From NCBI GenBank assembly GCA_963798855.1, contig CAWCUU010000002.1:1488001-1552000 (forward strand): 64,000 bases of DNA, read 5' to 3'. Of the stretch, positions 43,831 to 51,889 are shown piece by piece (position 1 is the stretch's first letter; every line of letters begins with the position of its first letter). Below the pieces are notes generated by a model. That model was not told where the DNA came from and ran no database searches. It saw nothing but the letters and a program-made list of their open reading frames with translations. Both the position numbers and the translations under genes were made by a program. This DNA comes from CAWCUU01 sp963798855 (lineage in GTDB: Bacteria; Gemmatimonadota; Gemmatimonadetes; Longimicrobiales; RSA9).

Positions 43831-45180
43831 ATGTCCATGACCATCCGCTACGCCCGCAGCGGCGACGTCCACATCGCCTACCAGGTCGTCGGCGACGGCC
43901 CGCTCGACCTCGTCCTCGTGCCGGGCTGGGTCTCGAACCTCGAGGCGTTCTGGGACTCGCCGCCGCTCGCCCGATTTCTCGAGCGACTCGCCGCCTTCTC
44001 CCGGCTCATCCTCTTCGACAAGCGCGGCACCGGCCTGTCGGACCGCGTCGCGGACCGCGAGCTGCCCACGCTCGAGCAGCGCATGGACGACGTCCGCGCC
44101 GTCATGGACGCTGTCGCCTCGGACCGCTCCGCCGTCTTCGGCTACTCCGAGGGTGGCCCGCTGTCGATCCTCTTCGCCGCGACGCATCCCGAGCGTACGA
44201 CGGCGCTTGCGTGCTACGGCACCTACGCCTGCCGCCGGCGGGCGCCCGACTACCCGTGGGCGCCGACCACCGAGCAGCGCGAGAGCTGGCTGCGGCGGCT
44301 CGAGACCGAGTGGGGCGGGGCGGCCGACCTCGAGGACCTCGCCCCCAGCCGCGCCCACGAACCCGAGTTCCGCGCCTGGTGGGCCTCGTTCCTGCGCCGG
44401 AGCGCGAGCCCCAGCGCCGCCGTCGCGCTCGGCCGCATGAACTCCGAGATCGACGTGCGCGACGTGCTTCCCACCGTCCGCGTGCCCACCCTCATCCTCC
44501 ACCGCACGGGTGACCGCGACGCGAACGTGGAGGAAGGGCGCTTCATCGCCCGCCGCATTCCGGGCGCCCGGTTCCTCGAGCTGCCCGGCGATGACCACCT
44601 CCCCTGGATCGGCGACGCCGACGCCGTGGTCGATGCGCTCCAGGAATTCCTCACCGGCGGACGCGCGGCGCCGCCGTCGGATCGTATCCTCGCCACCATC
44701 GTGTTCATGGATGTCGTCGACTCGACCGGCCACGCCACCCGCCTCGGCGACCGCGGCTGGCGCGAGCGGCTCGAGGCCGTCCACGGCGTCGCCCGGCGCG
44801 AGGTCGCCCGCTTCCGTGGCGACCTCGTCAAGACCCTCGGCGATGGCTTCCTCGCCACGTTCGACGGCCCCGCACGCGCCACGCGCGGCGCCTGCGCCGT
44901 CCGCGACGCCGTCCGCGCGCTCGGCCTCGCCTCCCGCCTCGGCGTCCACACCGGCGAGATCGAACGCAGCGGCACCGACCTCGCCGGCATCGCGCTCCAC
45001 GTCGCCGCTCGCATCATGGAGCGTGCCGGCCCCGACGAGGTGTGGGCGTCGAGCACCGTCCGCGACCTCGTCGCCGGCTCCGGGTTGCGCTTCGACGACC
45101 AGGGTGCGTTCCGGCTCCGCGGCACGGACCGCGAGTGGCAGCTGTTTCGGGTCGAGGAGGATCGGACGTCAACAGCGTGA
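43831..45180 (+). CDS. Alpha/beta hydrolase fused to class III adenylate/guanylate cyclase domain
   Basis: 449 residues. Residues 1-275 are an alpha/beta hydrolase (LVLVPGWVSNLE, FDKRGTGLSDR, nucleophile elbow FGYSEGGP with Ser106, GDDHLPW with His256). Residues 285-440 are a class III cyclase catalytic domain: IVFMDVVDSTGHATRLGD with metal-binding Asp294, and VKTLGDGFLATFDGP with Lys335 (base recognition) and Asp338 (metal). VAARI carries the transition-state Arg394, but the usual Asn just before it is His390. It could make cAMP in response to a ligand bound or cleaved by the hydrolase domain. The same fusion occurs in Mycobacterium and some soil bacteria. It is flanked by inverted repeats. 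Confidence 0.9.
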   Translation: MSMTIRYARSGDVHIAYQVVGDGPLDLVLVPGWVSNLEAFWDSPPLARFLERLAAFSRLILFDKRGTGLSDRVADRELPTLEQRMDDVRAVMDAVASDRSAVFGYSEGGPLSILFAATHPERTTALACYGTYACRRRAPDYPWAPTTEQRESWLRRLETEWGGAADLEDLAPSRAHEPEFRAWWASFLRRSASPSAAVALGRMNSEIDVRDVLPTVRVPTLILHRTGDRDANVEEGRFIARRIPGARFLELPGDDHLPWIGDADAVVDALQEFLTGGRAAPPSDRILATIVFMDVVDSTGHATRLGDRGWRERLEAVHGVARREVARFRGDLVKTLGDGFLATFDGPARATRGACAVRDAVRALGLASRLGVHTGEIERSGTDLAGIALHVAARIMERAGPDEVWASSTVRDLVAGSGLRFDDQGAFRLRGTDREWQLFRVEEDRTSTA

Positions 45181-45213
45181 CACGGAGCGGTCGGAGGTCT
45201 CGGAGGGCTCGGA
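45171..45213 (-). repeat. Right arm of imperfect inverted repeat flanking the hydrolase-cyclase gene
   Basis: Reverse complement of this segment matches 43684-43726 at 37 of 43 positions. It overlaps the stop codon of the hydrolase-cyclase gene. Part of it is a short internal repeat (TCGGAGGTC, TCGGAGGGC). Confidence 0.7.
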
Positions 45214-45342
45214 AAACGTCTCTTGATTCACCCCCTACTAAGGGCCGCTTCCAACCGCCGGGCGCCAGCGCATCGACGACCTGCAGAACACGGTGTTCAG
45301 GAGGTGAGGTCGCCCCCGGGGCAGAAGAATAGCCGGTCGGGC

Positions 45343-45852
45343 TCAGCCGCCGGCGCGCTCCGCCAGCAGCTCGTCCAGCCGCTGATAGCTCACCTCCATG
45401 CCGTCCGTCATGCCGGTGGCGACGGCCGCGTCGCGCGCCTCCTTCGAGGCGTATTCGACACGTGTCGTGAGGACGGTGGCGCCGTCCTTCTCGGCGAACT
45501 CGACGGTGACGAGCGCCTCGGCCATGTCCCCGAAAGCCGTGTCGCCCGCGTCGTAGATCTCTGTGTGGCGGATCCTCGCCGGGGCGTCGACCTCGAGGAA
45601 CTCGCCGTGGAAGCCGAACTCGCTGCCGTCCGCGTCCGAGCGCCAGCGCCAGCGGTACTCGCCGCCCGCGCGCACATCCATCTCGCACACCGGCATCGAC
45701 CACCCGGGCGGCCCCAGCAGCCAGCGCTTCACCAGCTCGGCGCGGGTGTACGCCTCGTAGACGAGCGCTCGCGGCGCCGCGAAGCGGCGCGTGACGAGCA
45801 CCTCACGGTCGCTCGGCAGCGACACCTGTGCCTTCTCCAGATCGGTCCCCAT
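45343..45852 (-). CDS. AHSA1/SRPBCC-domain protein
   Basis: 169 residues. VLVTRRFAAPRALVYEAYTRAELVKRWLLGPPGWSMPVCEMDVRAGGEYRWRWR is the AHSA1 signature, with the W-L-GP motif of the YndB/CalC-like group. VEYASKEARDAAVATGMTDGMEVSYQRLDELL is the C-terminal helix over the ligand cavity. Function is not established; it follows an ArsR gene by 87 bases and is probably co-transcribed with it. Confidence 0.87.
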   Translation of the reverse strand: MGTDLEKAQVSLPSDREVLVTRRFAAPRALVYEAYTRAELVKRWLLGPPGWSMPVCEMDVRAGGEYRWRWRSDADGSEFGFHGEFLEVDAPARIRHTEIYDAGDTAFGDMAEALVTVEFAEKDGATVLTTRVEYASKEARDAAVATGMTDGMEVSYQRLDELLAERAGG

Positions 45853-45939
45853 GTCCTCAGCTCCTCGCCTGGTTGGTCGGGATCGGAACGGCGCCGGGTA
45901 GGCGCCGATCCGGGAAAGTACGGTCCGTCAGGCCGGGTC

Positions 45940-46278
45940 TCAGCCCCGGCGCTCCGCCTGCAGCTCCGTCAGGAGCGCGTCCAGCCGCTCGAAGTTCTCC
46001 TCCCACGCCTGACGATAGCGCTCGATCCACTCCGTCGCGGCCGCGAGAGGAGCCGGCTCGAGACGCCGCGGACGACGCGCGCCGTCCTGGGCTACGGAAA
46101 CGAGCCCCGCCCGCTCGAGCACCTTCAGGTGTCTCGAGATCGCGGGCTGGCTCATCTCGAATGGCGCCACGAGCTCGTTCACCGACGCCTCCCCCTTCGC
46201 GAGCCGGGCCAGGATGGCGCGTCGCGTCGGGTCGGCGAGTGCGAAGAAGGTGGCGTCGAGCTGTTCGGTCGCGGTCAT
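45940..46278 (-). CDS. ArsR-family winged-helix regulator (AHSA1-linked)
   Basis: 112 residues. The HTH is ATFFALADPTRRAILARLAKGEASVNELVAPFEMSQPAISRHLKVLERAGLV, followed by a wing with ARRPRRLEP and a C-terminal helix WIERYRQAWEENFERLDALL. This is the SdpR-like ArsR group lacking metal sites and usually preceding an AHSA1 gene, as here. Two overlapping palindromes sit directly upstream of the ATG and should serve as its operator. Confidence 0.9.
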   Translation of the reverse strand: MTATEQLDATFFALADPTRRAILARLAKGEASVNELVAPFEMSQPAISRHLKVLERAGLVSVAQDGARRPRRLEPAPLAAATEWIERYRQAWEENFERLDALLTELQAERRG

Positions 46279-46283
46279 GATCC

Positions 46284-46305
46284 ATAATCTACAGATTATA
46301 TAATC
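46284..46305 (-). promoter_or_regulatory. Overlapping palindromic operators in the ArsR-AHSA1 promoter
   Basis: ATAATCT-AC-AGATTAT (46284-46299) and the perfect 12-base palindrome GATTATATAATC (46294-46305) overlap in a strikingly AT-rich island, 5 bases upstream of the ATG. On the minus strand a TTGACA (46337-46332) and CATAAT with a 15-base spacer lie just upstream, placing the palindromes at the transcription start. Confidence 0.55.
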
Positions 46306-46529
46306 GACACATTATGCGATGGGGCGTGCCCTGTCAACCTCGTCAATGTAGCGGTGAGACCTCAGGACCGGCGCAGGCGCTGACGAGCGTGGCGGACGCG
46401 GCGCCCGCGTACACAGGATCACCCATGGCGCGGCCCGCGCGGTATTTGGGTGATTTCACCGATTCGAGCCACGCCCGAGCCGTGTAGTGTTGGGAAGGGA
46501 CGGTTTTCCGACTGCTCGGAGGGGGGCGC

Positions 46530-46829
46530 ATGTACGTGATCCGCGAGGTCCTGCACTGCAGGCCCGGGAAGGTCCGACCGCTGATGGAGGGGTTCAGGGC
46601 GATCTCCGCTGCGCTGGAGGAGTTGGGGCAGGCGCCGCTGCGGCTGCTCACGGACGTATCGGGCGAGCGCTTCTGGACGTTGGTCGCCGAGGCGGAAGTG
46701 GAGCGAGTCGAGGACTTCTTCGCGATGGAGGGAGAGCTCATGGCGAACCCCGCGGTCCGCGACGCCATGAGCGGCTATCACGACCTGGTCGAGAACGGAC
46801 GGCGCGAGATCTACCGGCTCGAGCGCTGA
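46530..46829 (+). CDS. Small dimeric alpha/beta-barrel (ABM-like) protein
   Basis: 99 residues: MYVIREVLHCRPGKVRPLMEGFRAISAALEELGQAPLRLLTDVSGERFWTLVAEAEVERVEDFF. The strand-helix-strand order and size fit the antibiotic-biosynthesis-monooxygenase fold family. It starts behind a GGAGGGGGG site. Its stop TGA overlaps the ATG of the flavin monooxygenase, so the two products may work together, but no reaction can be named. Confidence 0.72.
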   Translation: MYVIREVLHCRPGKVRPLMEGFRAISAALEELGQAPLRLLTDVSGERFWTLVAEAEVERVEDFFAMEGELMANPAVRDAMSGYHDLVENGRREIYRLER

Positions 46830-47959
46830 TGCCGGCAGCGGCGCGAGGCTACCGGGTCTCCGATGAGCGGATCGGAACCGTCGTGATCGGAGGCAGTCAG
46901 TCCGGGCTCGCCGTGGGCTACCATCTGAAGGGGCTGGGCCTGCCGTTCCTGATCCTGGACGAGAACGAGCGGGTCGGCGACGCGTGGCGGAAGCGCTGGG
47001 ACTCGCTGCGCCTGTTCACGCCCGCCCGCTACGACGCCTTGCCGGGGAAGCCGTTCCCTGGAGCGCCGTCGCGCTATCCGAGCAAGGACGAGGTGGCCGA
47101 CTACCTGGAGGCCTATGCCCGGGAGTTCGAGCTTCCCCTTCGCACCGGCGTCCGCGTAGATCGGCTGTCCAGGGTCGGCGAGCGGTTCGAGGTCGTATCC
47201 GGCGAGGATGCGCTGCTGGCCGACAGTGTCGTGGTGGCGACCGGCGCCTATCACAGGCCCAGGGTGCCGTCGTTCGCGGACCAGCTCGACCCGACTATCG
47301 TCCAGCTGCACTCGAACGAGTACCGCAACCCGTCGCAGATCCTGGACGGGGGCGTACTGGTGGTGGGCGCGGGCAACTCGGGCGCGGAAATCGCAATCGA
47401 GCTCGCGCGCCACCATCGCGTCTGGCTGTCGGGGCGAGACACGGGGCAGGAGCCGACGCGCGCCGGCAGCTTCGCCGACAGCTACCTGTTCACGCCGCTG
47501 ATGTGGTTCATGGCGACGCGGGTGCTGACGGTTGGAACGCCGATCGGCAGGAAGGTCCGCGACCATTTTCTCGACCCGCCGCGCGGGATCCCGCTGGGGC
47601 GGGTGCGGCGAAAGGACTTCGCCGCCGCGGGCATCCGGCGCGTGCCCCGGACGACCGGCGTCCGGGGCGGTCGCCCGGTACTCGCGGATGGAACCGTGCC
47701 GGACGTGTCGAACGTGGTCTGGTGTACCGGCCTCACGCCCGACTACGACTGGATCGATTCTCCGCTGTCCTCGCGCTACGGCGTCCCGCTGCATCGTCTG
47801 GGCGTGGTCGAGTCCTGCCCAGGGCTCTACATGATGGGGCTGCCGTTCCTGCGCTCGCTGAGCTCGGCCCTGCTCGGAGGCGTCGGTCGCGACGCGGCCC
47901 GCATCGCCCGTCACATCGCGGCCACGCGGGTGGAGCGCGCGGCCGTCGGCGTCGGCTGA
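46829..47959 (+). CDS. FAD/NADP-dependent monooxygenase (FMO/YUCCA-like)
   Basis: 376 residues. The FAD site is TVVIGGSQSGLAVGYHL (a GGxxxG variant), followed by LDENERVGDAWRKRWDSLRLFTPARYDALPG, the group B flavin monooxygenase core with the RxGDxWR-x-RW stretch. The NADPH site is VLVVGAGNSGAEIAIELA near residue 175, and VVWCTGLTPDYDWI is the ATG-like motif. These enzymes oxygenate nitrogen, sulfur or ketone groups. Substrate unknown; the upstream ABM-like gene is translationally coupled. Confidence 0.9.
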   Translation: MPAAARGYRVSDERIGTVVIGGSQSGLAVGYHLKGLGLPFLILDENERVGDAWRKRWDSLRLFTPARYDALPGKPFPGAPSRYPSKDEVADYLEAYAREFELPLRTGVRVDRLSRVGERFEVVSGEDALLADSVVVATGAYHRPRVPSFADQLDPTIVQLHSNEYRNPSQILDGGVLVVGAGNSGAEIAIELARHHRVWLSGRDTGQEPTRAGSFADSYLFTPLMWFMATRVLTVGTPIGRKVRDHFLDPPRGIPLGRVRRKDFAAAGIRRVPRTTGVRGGRPVLADGTVPDVSNVVWCTGLTPDYDWIDSPLSSRYGVPLHRLGVVESCPGLYMMGLPFLRSLSSALLGGVGRDAARIARHIAATRVERAAVGVG

Positions 47960-48006
47960 ACGCCGGCAGCCGCGGCCCCGCCGCCCGGGACGGCGCATCG
48001 TGAGCG

Positions 48007-48957
48007 TCAGCGCCCTGCGACCTCCATGGCCTGCCGCACCCAGTCGGGGACCTCCGGCTCCCCGCGGAAGATCGACCGGTCCATCCCCGCGGTGATCGCC
48101 CAGCGATGGAGCCAGGTGATCCCCGCGGGGCCGGTATAGCCGTCGGCCGGCCGGTCGTAGGCGGCGTCCTCGAGGGCGGTCGCCAGCGAGACCCAACGGT
48201 AGCGGCGGGCCTCCAGCGCCTCGAGGAGTGCGTCCAGCCAGTCCGCGTTCAGGGCAGAGGCGTGGATCAGCAGGACCTGCGGGATCGCGCGTCCCACGAT
48301 CTCCCGGGCCTGCCCCTCGTAGAAGGCGACCACCTCCAGCATGTACCGCACGTAGTCCCTTCCGAGCCGCTCCATCGCCGTCGAGTCACCCCGGTTCCAC
48401 GCGTCGGCGTACGCAGCGCCGTAGATCCACTCGCCGTTGTCGATCGTGACCGGCGCGATCCGGTAGCCGTGCCCGATCAGGAAGTCCGCGGTCCGGCGCT
48501 GGACCTCCACCGAGCGGCCGAGGTGGAGGTACGGGTGGCGGAACCAGCGCGGCTCCTGTCCGCGGCGCTCCAGCAGCGGCCGCAGTACGCGCTCCCCCTT
48601 CACGACGTCGGCCATCCACCGCTCGGCGGCGACCCCGTGGAGGTCGAGGTGGTCGTAGCCGTGGTTGCCGAGCTCGAGACCGGCGTCGAGCCACTGCTCG
48701 AGGAGCGCGACCCGCCGGGGGTCCACGGTGCCGTCCACCTCCAGCTTCGACTCGTTCACGAAGCCGATGGCGGCGACCCGGTGGGCCGTGAGCGCAGCCA
48801 GCAGCCCGTCCGTGATCCGCTCCTGCTGGGCGGTCGTGTGGCGCGCTGCCGTGGCCGGGAGGTCGTCCAGCGTGACCGCCATCCGCCGGTCGACCTGACC
48901 TCGGGCCGGGGCAGTGAGGCACGCGAGAGCGAGCGCGGCGAGCGCGGCGGCCCTCAC
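48007..48957 (-). CDS. Secreted polysaccharide deacetylase (CE4/NodB)
   Basis: 316 residues with a signal peptide ending TAPARGQ. The NodB motifs are VTLDDLP with Asp31/Asp32 and GNHGYDHLDL with His99 and His103 (metal-binding H-x3-H). RWFRHPYLHLG is motif 3, in which R-x-P-Y is typical, and QVLLIHASALN is the catalytic-His motif. It is expected to de-N-acetylate a polysaccharide, chitin or peptidoglycan, in the periplasm. No operon partner is obvious. Confidence 0.87.
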   Translation of the reverse strand: MRAAALAALALACLTAPARGQVDRRMAVTLDDLPATAARHTTAQQERITDGLLAALTAHRVAAIGFVNESKLEVDGTVDPRRVALLEQWLDAGLELGNHGYDHLDLHGVAAERWMADVVKGERVLRPLLERRGQEPRWFRHPYLHLGRSVEVQRRTADFLIGHGYRIAPVTIDNGEWIYGAAYADAWNRGDSTAMERLGRDYVRYMLEVVAFYEGQAREIVGRAIPQVLLIHASALNADWLDALLEALEARRYRWVSLATALEDAAYDRPADGYTGPAGITWLHRWAITAGMDRSIFRGEPEVPDWVRQAMEVAGR

Positions 48958-49058
48958 CGCGCGGCCCCGATCGCGAGCAGCCCGTTCGAGAGAGCCCGCG
49001 GGAAGACCGAAAGGTAGAGATGGTAGGTCACGCCTCCCGAAGGGATCGAGGATCCGGT

Positions 49059-49550
49059 TCAGGCAGGGGTCTCAGCGCGAGGATGATCATAGCTTCCGTG
49101 CCACGACACGGCCCACGCCAGCTTGCGCAGGCGCTCGGGGGTCGCTTCCGCGGCCGGAACGAAGACGGTGCCTCCGAACAGGCCTCTGCTCCTCCCCAGG
49201 ACCATCCGCTCGGCGTTGAAATCGCCGGCGACCTGGGCGACCTCCTCCAGCGCATCGAGCTCGCCGCCGGTCGCCACGAGAAAGTGTCGTTCATGCAGCT
49301 CCGGGCTATGGCCAGGGACTCGGAACACGACGTCGACATCGCCGTCATGCCGGATGACGACCTCCAGGGCGAGGCGTCCATACGGCCGATCCGAAGACCG
49401 CGTGAAGGAGATCGATGGGTCGTCCCGAGGCCGGTCGCTCCCAGGCTCCTCTCGCTCCTCCAACCAGTCGCCGGGAGCGATTTCGTCGAGCAGCCGCCTC
49501 AGTGCCTCGCCCCGCTGGTTCTGGGTCAGCGTCTCTCGCGTCTTATCCAT
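49059..49550 (-). CDS. Hypothetical protein
   Basis: 163 residues, acidic and without signal peptide or membrane segment. It contains RLLDEIAPGDWLEEREEPGS, YGRLALEVVIRHDGDVDVVFRVPG and LAWAVSWHGSYDHPRA. No family is recognised. It lies 19 bases downstream of a lipoprotein gene on the same strand and is probably co-transcribed. Confidence 0.65.
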   Translation of the reverse strand: MDKTRETLTQNQRGEALRRLLDEIAPGDWLEEREEPGSDRPRDDPSISFTRSSDRPYGRLALEVVIRHDGDVDVVFRVPGHSPELHERHFLVATGGELDALEEVAQVAGDFNAERMVLGRSRGLFGGTVFVPAAEATPERLRKLAWAVSWHGSYDHPRAETPA

Positions 49551-49569
49551 TGCAGCTCGTACAGCGGGC

Positions 49570-50563
49570 TCAGTTGTAGATCGCGACCGGAGTCACAGCC
49601 GTTACCCTCCAGCCGCCCCCCGCGATCCGAAGCTCCACCCGGTAGGTGCGGAACGCGTAGCGTCCCGTCTCTCTGGTGACGAGCGTGAGCCAGGTGCTCG
49701 CGCGGTCCGGCGCCTCCCCTATCGCGCCTGACTACGACTTGCGACTCCTCGTCCATCTCGATGGTCGCGAAGTAGTTCACGTCCACGCTGAACACGCCGG
49801 CCGATGCGTACGCCGCCTCCAGCGCCTGCCGGATCGCATGGGGATCGACGCGATAGTAGACCCGCAGGAAGCATCCGGTCGCAGCGGCTCGAAGGATCCG
49901 CGCGTGCATCGCGTCCGCGAGCGCCTCTACGCGCGCGGGCCCGTCCTCGAGCATGACCACGACCTTGCCGCACTCGTATTCCCGTTTCGCCGACTCGCCG
50001 CGCAGCAGGACGTAGCACTCGCCGTCCTCGCGGGTGAAGGTGCCGTCGACGAGACGAGCGCTCGAGCTGCGATAGCCCGCCGTGTCGATCGGTACGCAGC
50101 GCGAGGACACCCGCGGGCGGAGCACGAGTCGCAGGTCGGCGGTCTTCGGGCCGAGATCCTCCGCTCCGTAGAAGAGGCGCGTCCGCACCGCGTCCGAGCT
50201 CTCGGAGCCTCCCGGCGCGATCGCCTGTGCGCGAACACACAGCCAGAACGACGGACCCCCGCCCGGGATCCGGTGCTCGAAGGTCCCGTCGCGCTGTGTG
50301 GTCACCATCACCGGAGCCCAGGGGTCCCCGCTGCACTCCCCGGAGCGCTCGGTAAGCGCGAGCTCCGCCGTGATCTCGAGCCGGACGCCGAAGCCGACGG
50401 CTGGCGATCCGCCGAATCGCTCGACGCGGCCGGAGATCACCACTTCGCCCCAGTCGTGCGGCGGGATGCGATCGGGCGCGCGCCGCTCCTCAGCCGGGCG
50501 CGGCGCGGGCGCGGGTCCGGAGCAGGCGAGGATCGTCGCGACGCAGGCGCTGCGGAGCACCAA
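49570..50563 (-). CDS. Lipoprotein-like protein of unknown function, frameshifted near 3' end
   Basis: From ATG 50563, VLRSACVATILACSGPAPAP is a short lipoprotein signal with the lipid Cys near residue 14. A beta-sandwich-like domain follows (GEVVISGRVERFGGSPAVGFGVRLEI, VTTQRDGTFEHRIPGGGPSFWLCV), of the carboxypeptidase-regulatory type. The second half has segments DGPARVEALADAMHARILRAA and FSVDVNYFATIEMDEESQ. At about 49715-49740 an extra base shifts the frame; the repaired end reads IGEAPDRASTWLTLVTRETG ... VTAVTPVAIYN with TGA at 49572-49570. Repaired length is about 330 residues. Role unknown. Confidence 0.6.
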
Positions 50564-50781
50564 CGCGGGTGATGAGCGAATGGCAGCCCCCCGGGAGAGA
50601 GTCGGCAGGTGGGCTCGCGCCCCTGCATCAGGAATGCTCGAAAGGTGCCGAACGTTACACCTCCGGCCGCCCGCCTCTCAGCGCCGCAGCGGCCCGATGC
50701 GCAGCCCCGCCGCGGAATCATGTCGTGCCGACTCTGTCGCGACGTCCTCCTTGCCTTGCCATGAGGCCCGCATTATCCTAT

Positions 50782-50803
50782 CTCAATCAACTGATTGATT
50801 GAG
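50782..50803 (+). promoter_or_regulatory. TetR-type operator, perfect 9-bp inverted repeat
   Basis: CTCAATCAA-CTGA-TTGATTGAG spans 22 bases directly upstream of the ATG (50810) of the membrane-protein gene. A TTGCCA -35-like and a TATCTC -10-like hexamer with 17-base spacing overlap its left arm. The operon ends with a TetR gene, the likely binder. Confidence 0.65.
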
Positions 50804-50809
50804 AGGAGA

Positions 50810-51883
50810 ATGCTCACTCATGTCAACGGGGAGCGAGCCGCGATGCCGGACGCTCCGTACTCCTCACGCTGGCGGCGTAGCGCGCCGGCGCTCACGCTCA
50901 TGGTGGCGGCGCCGCTCCTGGCGGAGGTGCTGCCGGGCTCGACGCGCTTCAGCGCGTTGTTCGTATTTCCCATCGAGGTGTGCGTATGGGGCGGTGGAGC
51001 GCTGCTGATCCGCGAGGCCGTCAGACGGTGGGGGCTCGGCTGGCTCAACATGCTGTTCCTGGCGCTCGGGCTGGCGGTCGCCGAAGAATGCCTGATCCAG
51101 CAGACCTCGCTCGCGCCGATGGTGTTGCAGATCAAAGGGGAGGCCTACGCGCGCGCCGCCGGCGTCAACTACGTCTATCTGCTATGGGCCCTCGCCTATG
51201 AAAGCGTGTTCGTCGTCTTTCTGCCGGTTCATCTCGTGGAGCTGGCCTTTCCGAGCCGGCGGGAGGGATCGTGGGTCGGCAAGGGCGGACTCGTCACGGT
51301 CGGCGCGCTCTTCCTGATCGGGTGTTGCCTGGCCTGGTTCACCTGGACCCGGATCGCCAGGCCGAACGTGTTTCACGTGCCCGTGTACCAGCCGCCGGTC
51401 GTGGCCGTCCTGATCGCCGGCGCTGCGATCTGCATCCTCGGCTTCCTGGCGCTCGGCCGCTACCGGGATCGATTGACGCCCCGGTCCGCGCCGCTCGGGC
51501 CGCCCCCGGCCTGGCTGCTCGGCGCGATGGGATTCCTGTGGGCGGTGCTCTGGTATGGACTCGTGCTGCTGGCGTTCGGAATCGCTCCGGCGTTTCCTCC
51601 GACCGTCGCGGTCGGCGCGGGGCTGCTTATGGCGGCCGCGCCGCTGGTCCTGTTGCCGCGCTGGACGACGAGTCCGCGCTGGCGGCGCCGCCACGTGTTC
51701 GCGGCGATATTCGGCACGATGCTGGGATCGATGACGGTCGGTTTCATTGGCTTCATCGGCGCTTCACGCATGGACCTGTGGTTCAAGGTCGTCGTCGATG
51801 TGCTCGCCGTCGTCGTCATGACGGCGCTCGGCGTGAGGATCACGAGGCAGCGGACGACGTCCCATCCCTCGGAACCGGGCTGA
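50810..51883 (+). CDS. Multi-pass membrane protein, TetR-controlled
   Basis: 357 residues with about eight hydrophobic helices, such as ALTLMVAAPLLAEVLPG, FVFPIEVCVWGGGALLI, WLNMLFLALGLAVAEECLIQ, SVFVVFLPVHLVELAF, LVTVGALFLIGCCLAWFTW, VVAVLIAGAAICILGFLAL and LWYGLVLLAFGIAPAFPP. A paired-glutamate motif (AEECLIQQT) recalls CPBP-type proteases, but the other motifs are missing, so this is not claimed. An ATG at 50843 is an alternative start. It is followed six bases later by its probable regulator, a TetR protein. Confidence 0.72.
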   Translation: MLTHVNGERAAMPDAPYSSRWRRSAPALTLMVAAPLLAEVLPGSTRFSALFVFPIEVCVWGGGALLIREAVRRWGLGWLNMLFLALGLAVAEECLIQQTSLAPMVLQIKGEAYARAAGVNYVYLLWALAYESVFVVFLPVHLVELAFPSRREGSWVGKGGLVTVGALFLIGCCLAWFTWTRIARPNVFHVPVYQPPVVAVLIAGAAICILGFLALGRYRDRLTPRSAPLGPPPAWLLGAMGFLWAVLWYGLVLLAFGIAPAFPPTVAVGAGLLMAAAPLVLLPRWTTSPRWRRRHVFAAIFGTMLGSMTVGFIGFIGASRMDLWFKVVVDVLAVVVMTALGVRITRQRTTSHPSEPG

Positions 51884-51889
51884 GGGCGC

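Noticed and set aside
42553..45180. 875-residue plus-strand protein spanning the sulfotransferase locus and the hydrolase-cyclase
   Set aside because: The first half is the antisense shadow of the minus-strand sulfotransferase (42547-43530). Only the part from 43831 matches known domains.
49526..50563. C-terminal tail of the 345-residue lipoprotein ORF as annotated by the longest frame
   Set aside because: After about 49740 the long frame turns into Arg/Gly-rich low-similarity sequence and overlaps the next gene; the alternative frame ending at 49570 gives a beta-rich natural ending and clean spacing to the next gene.
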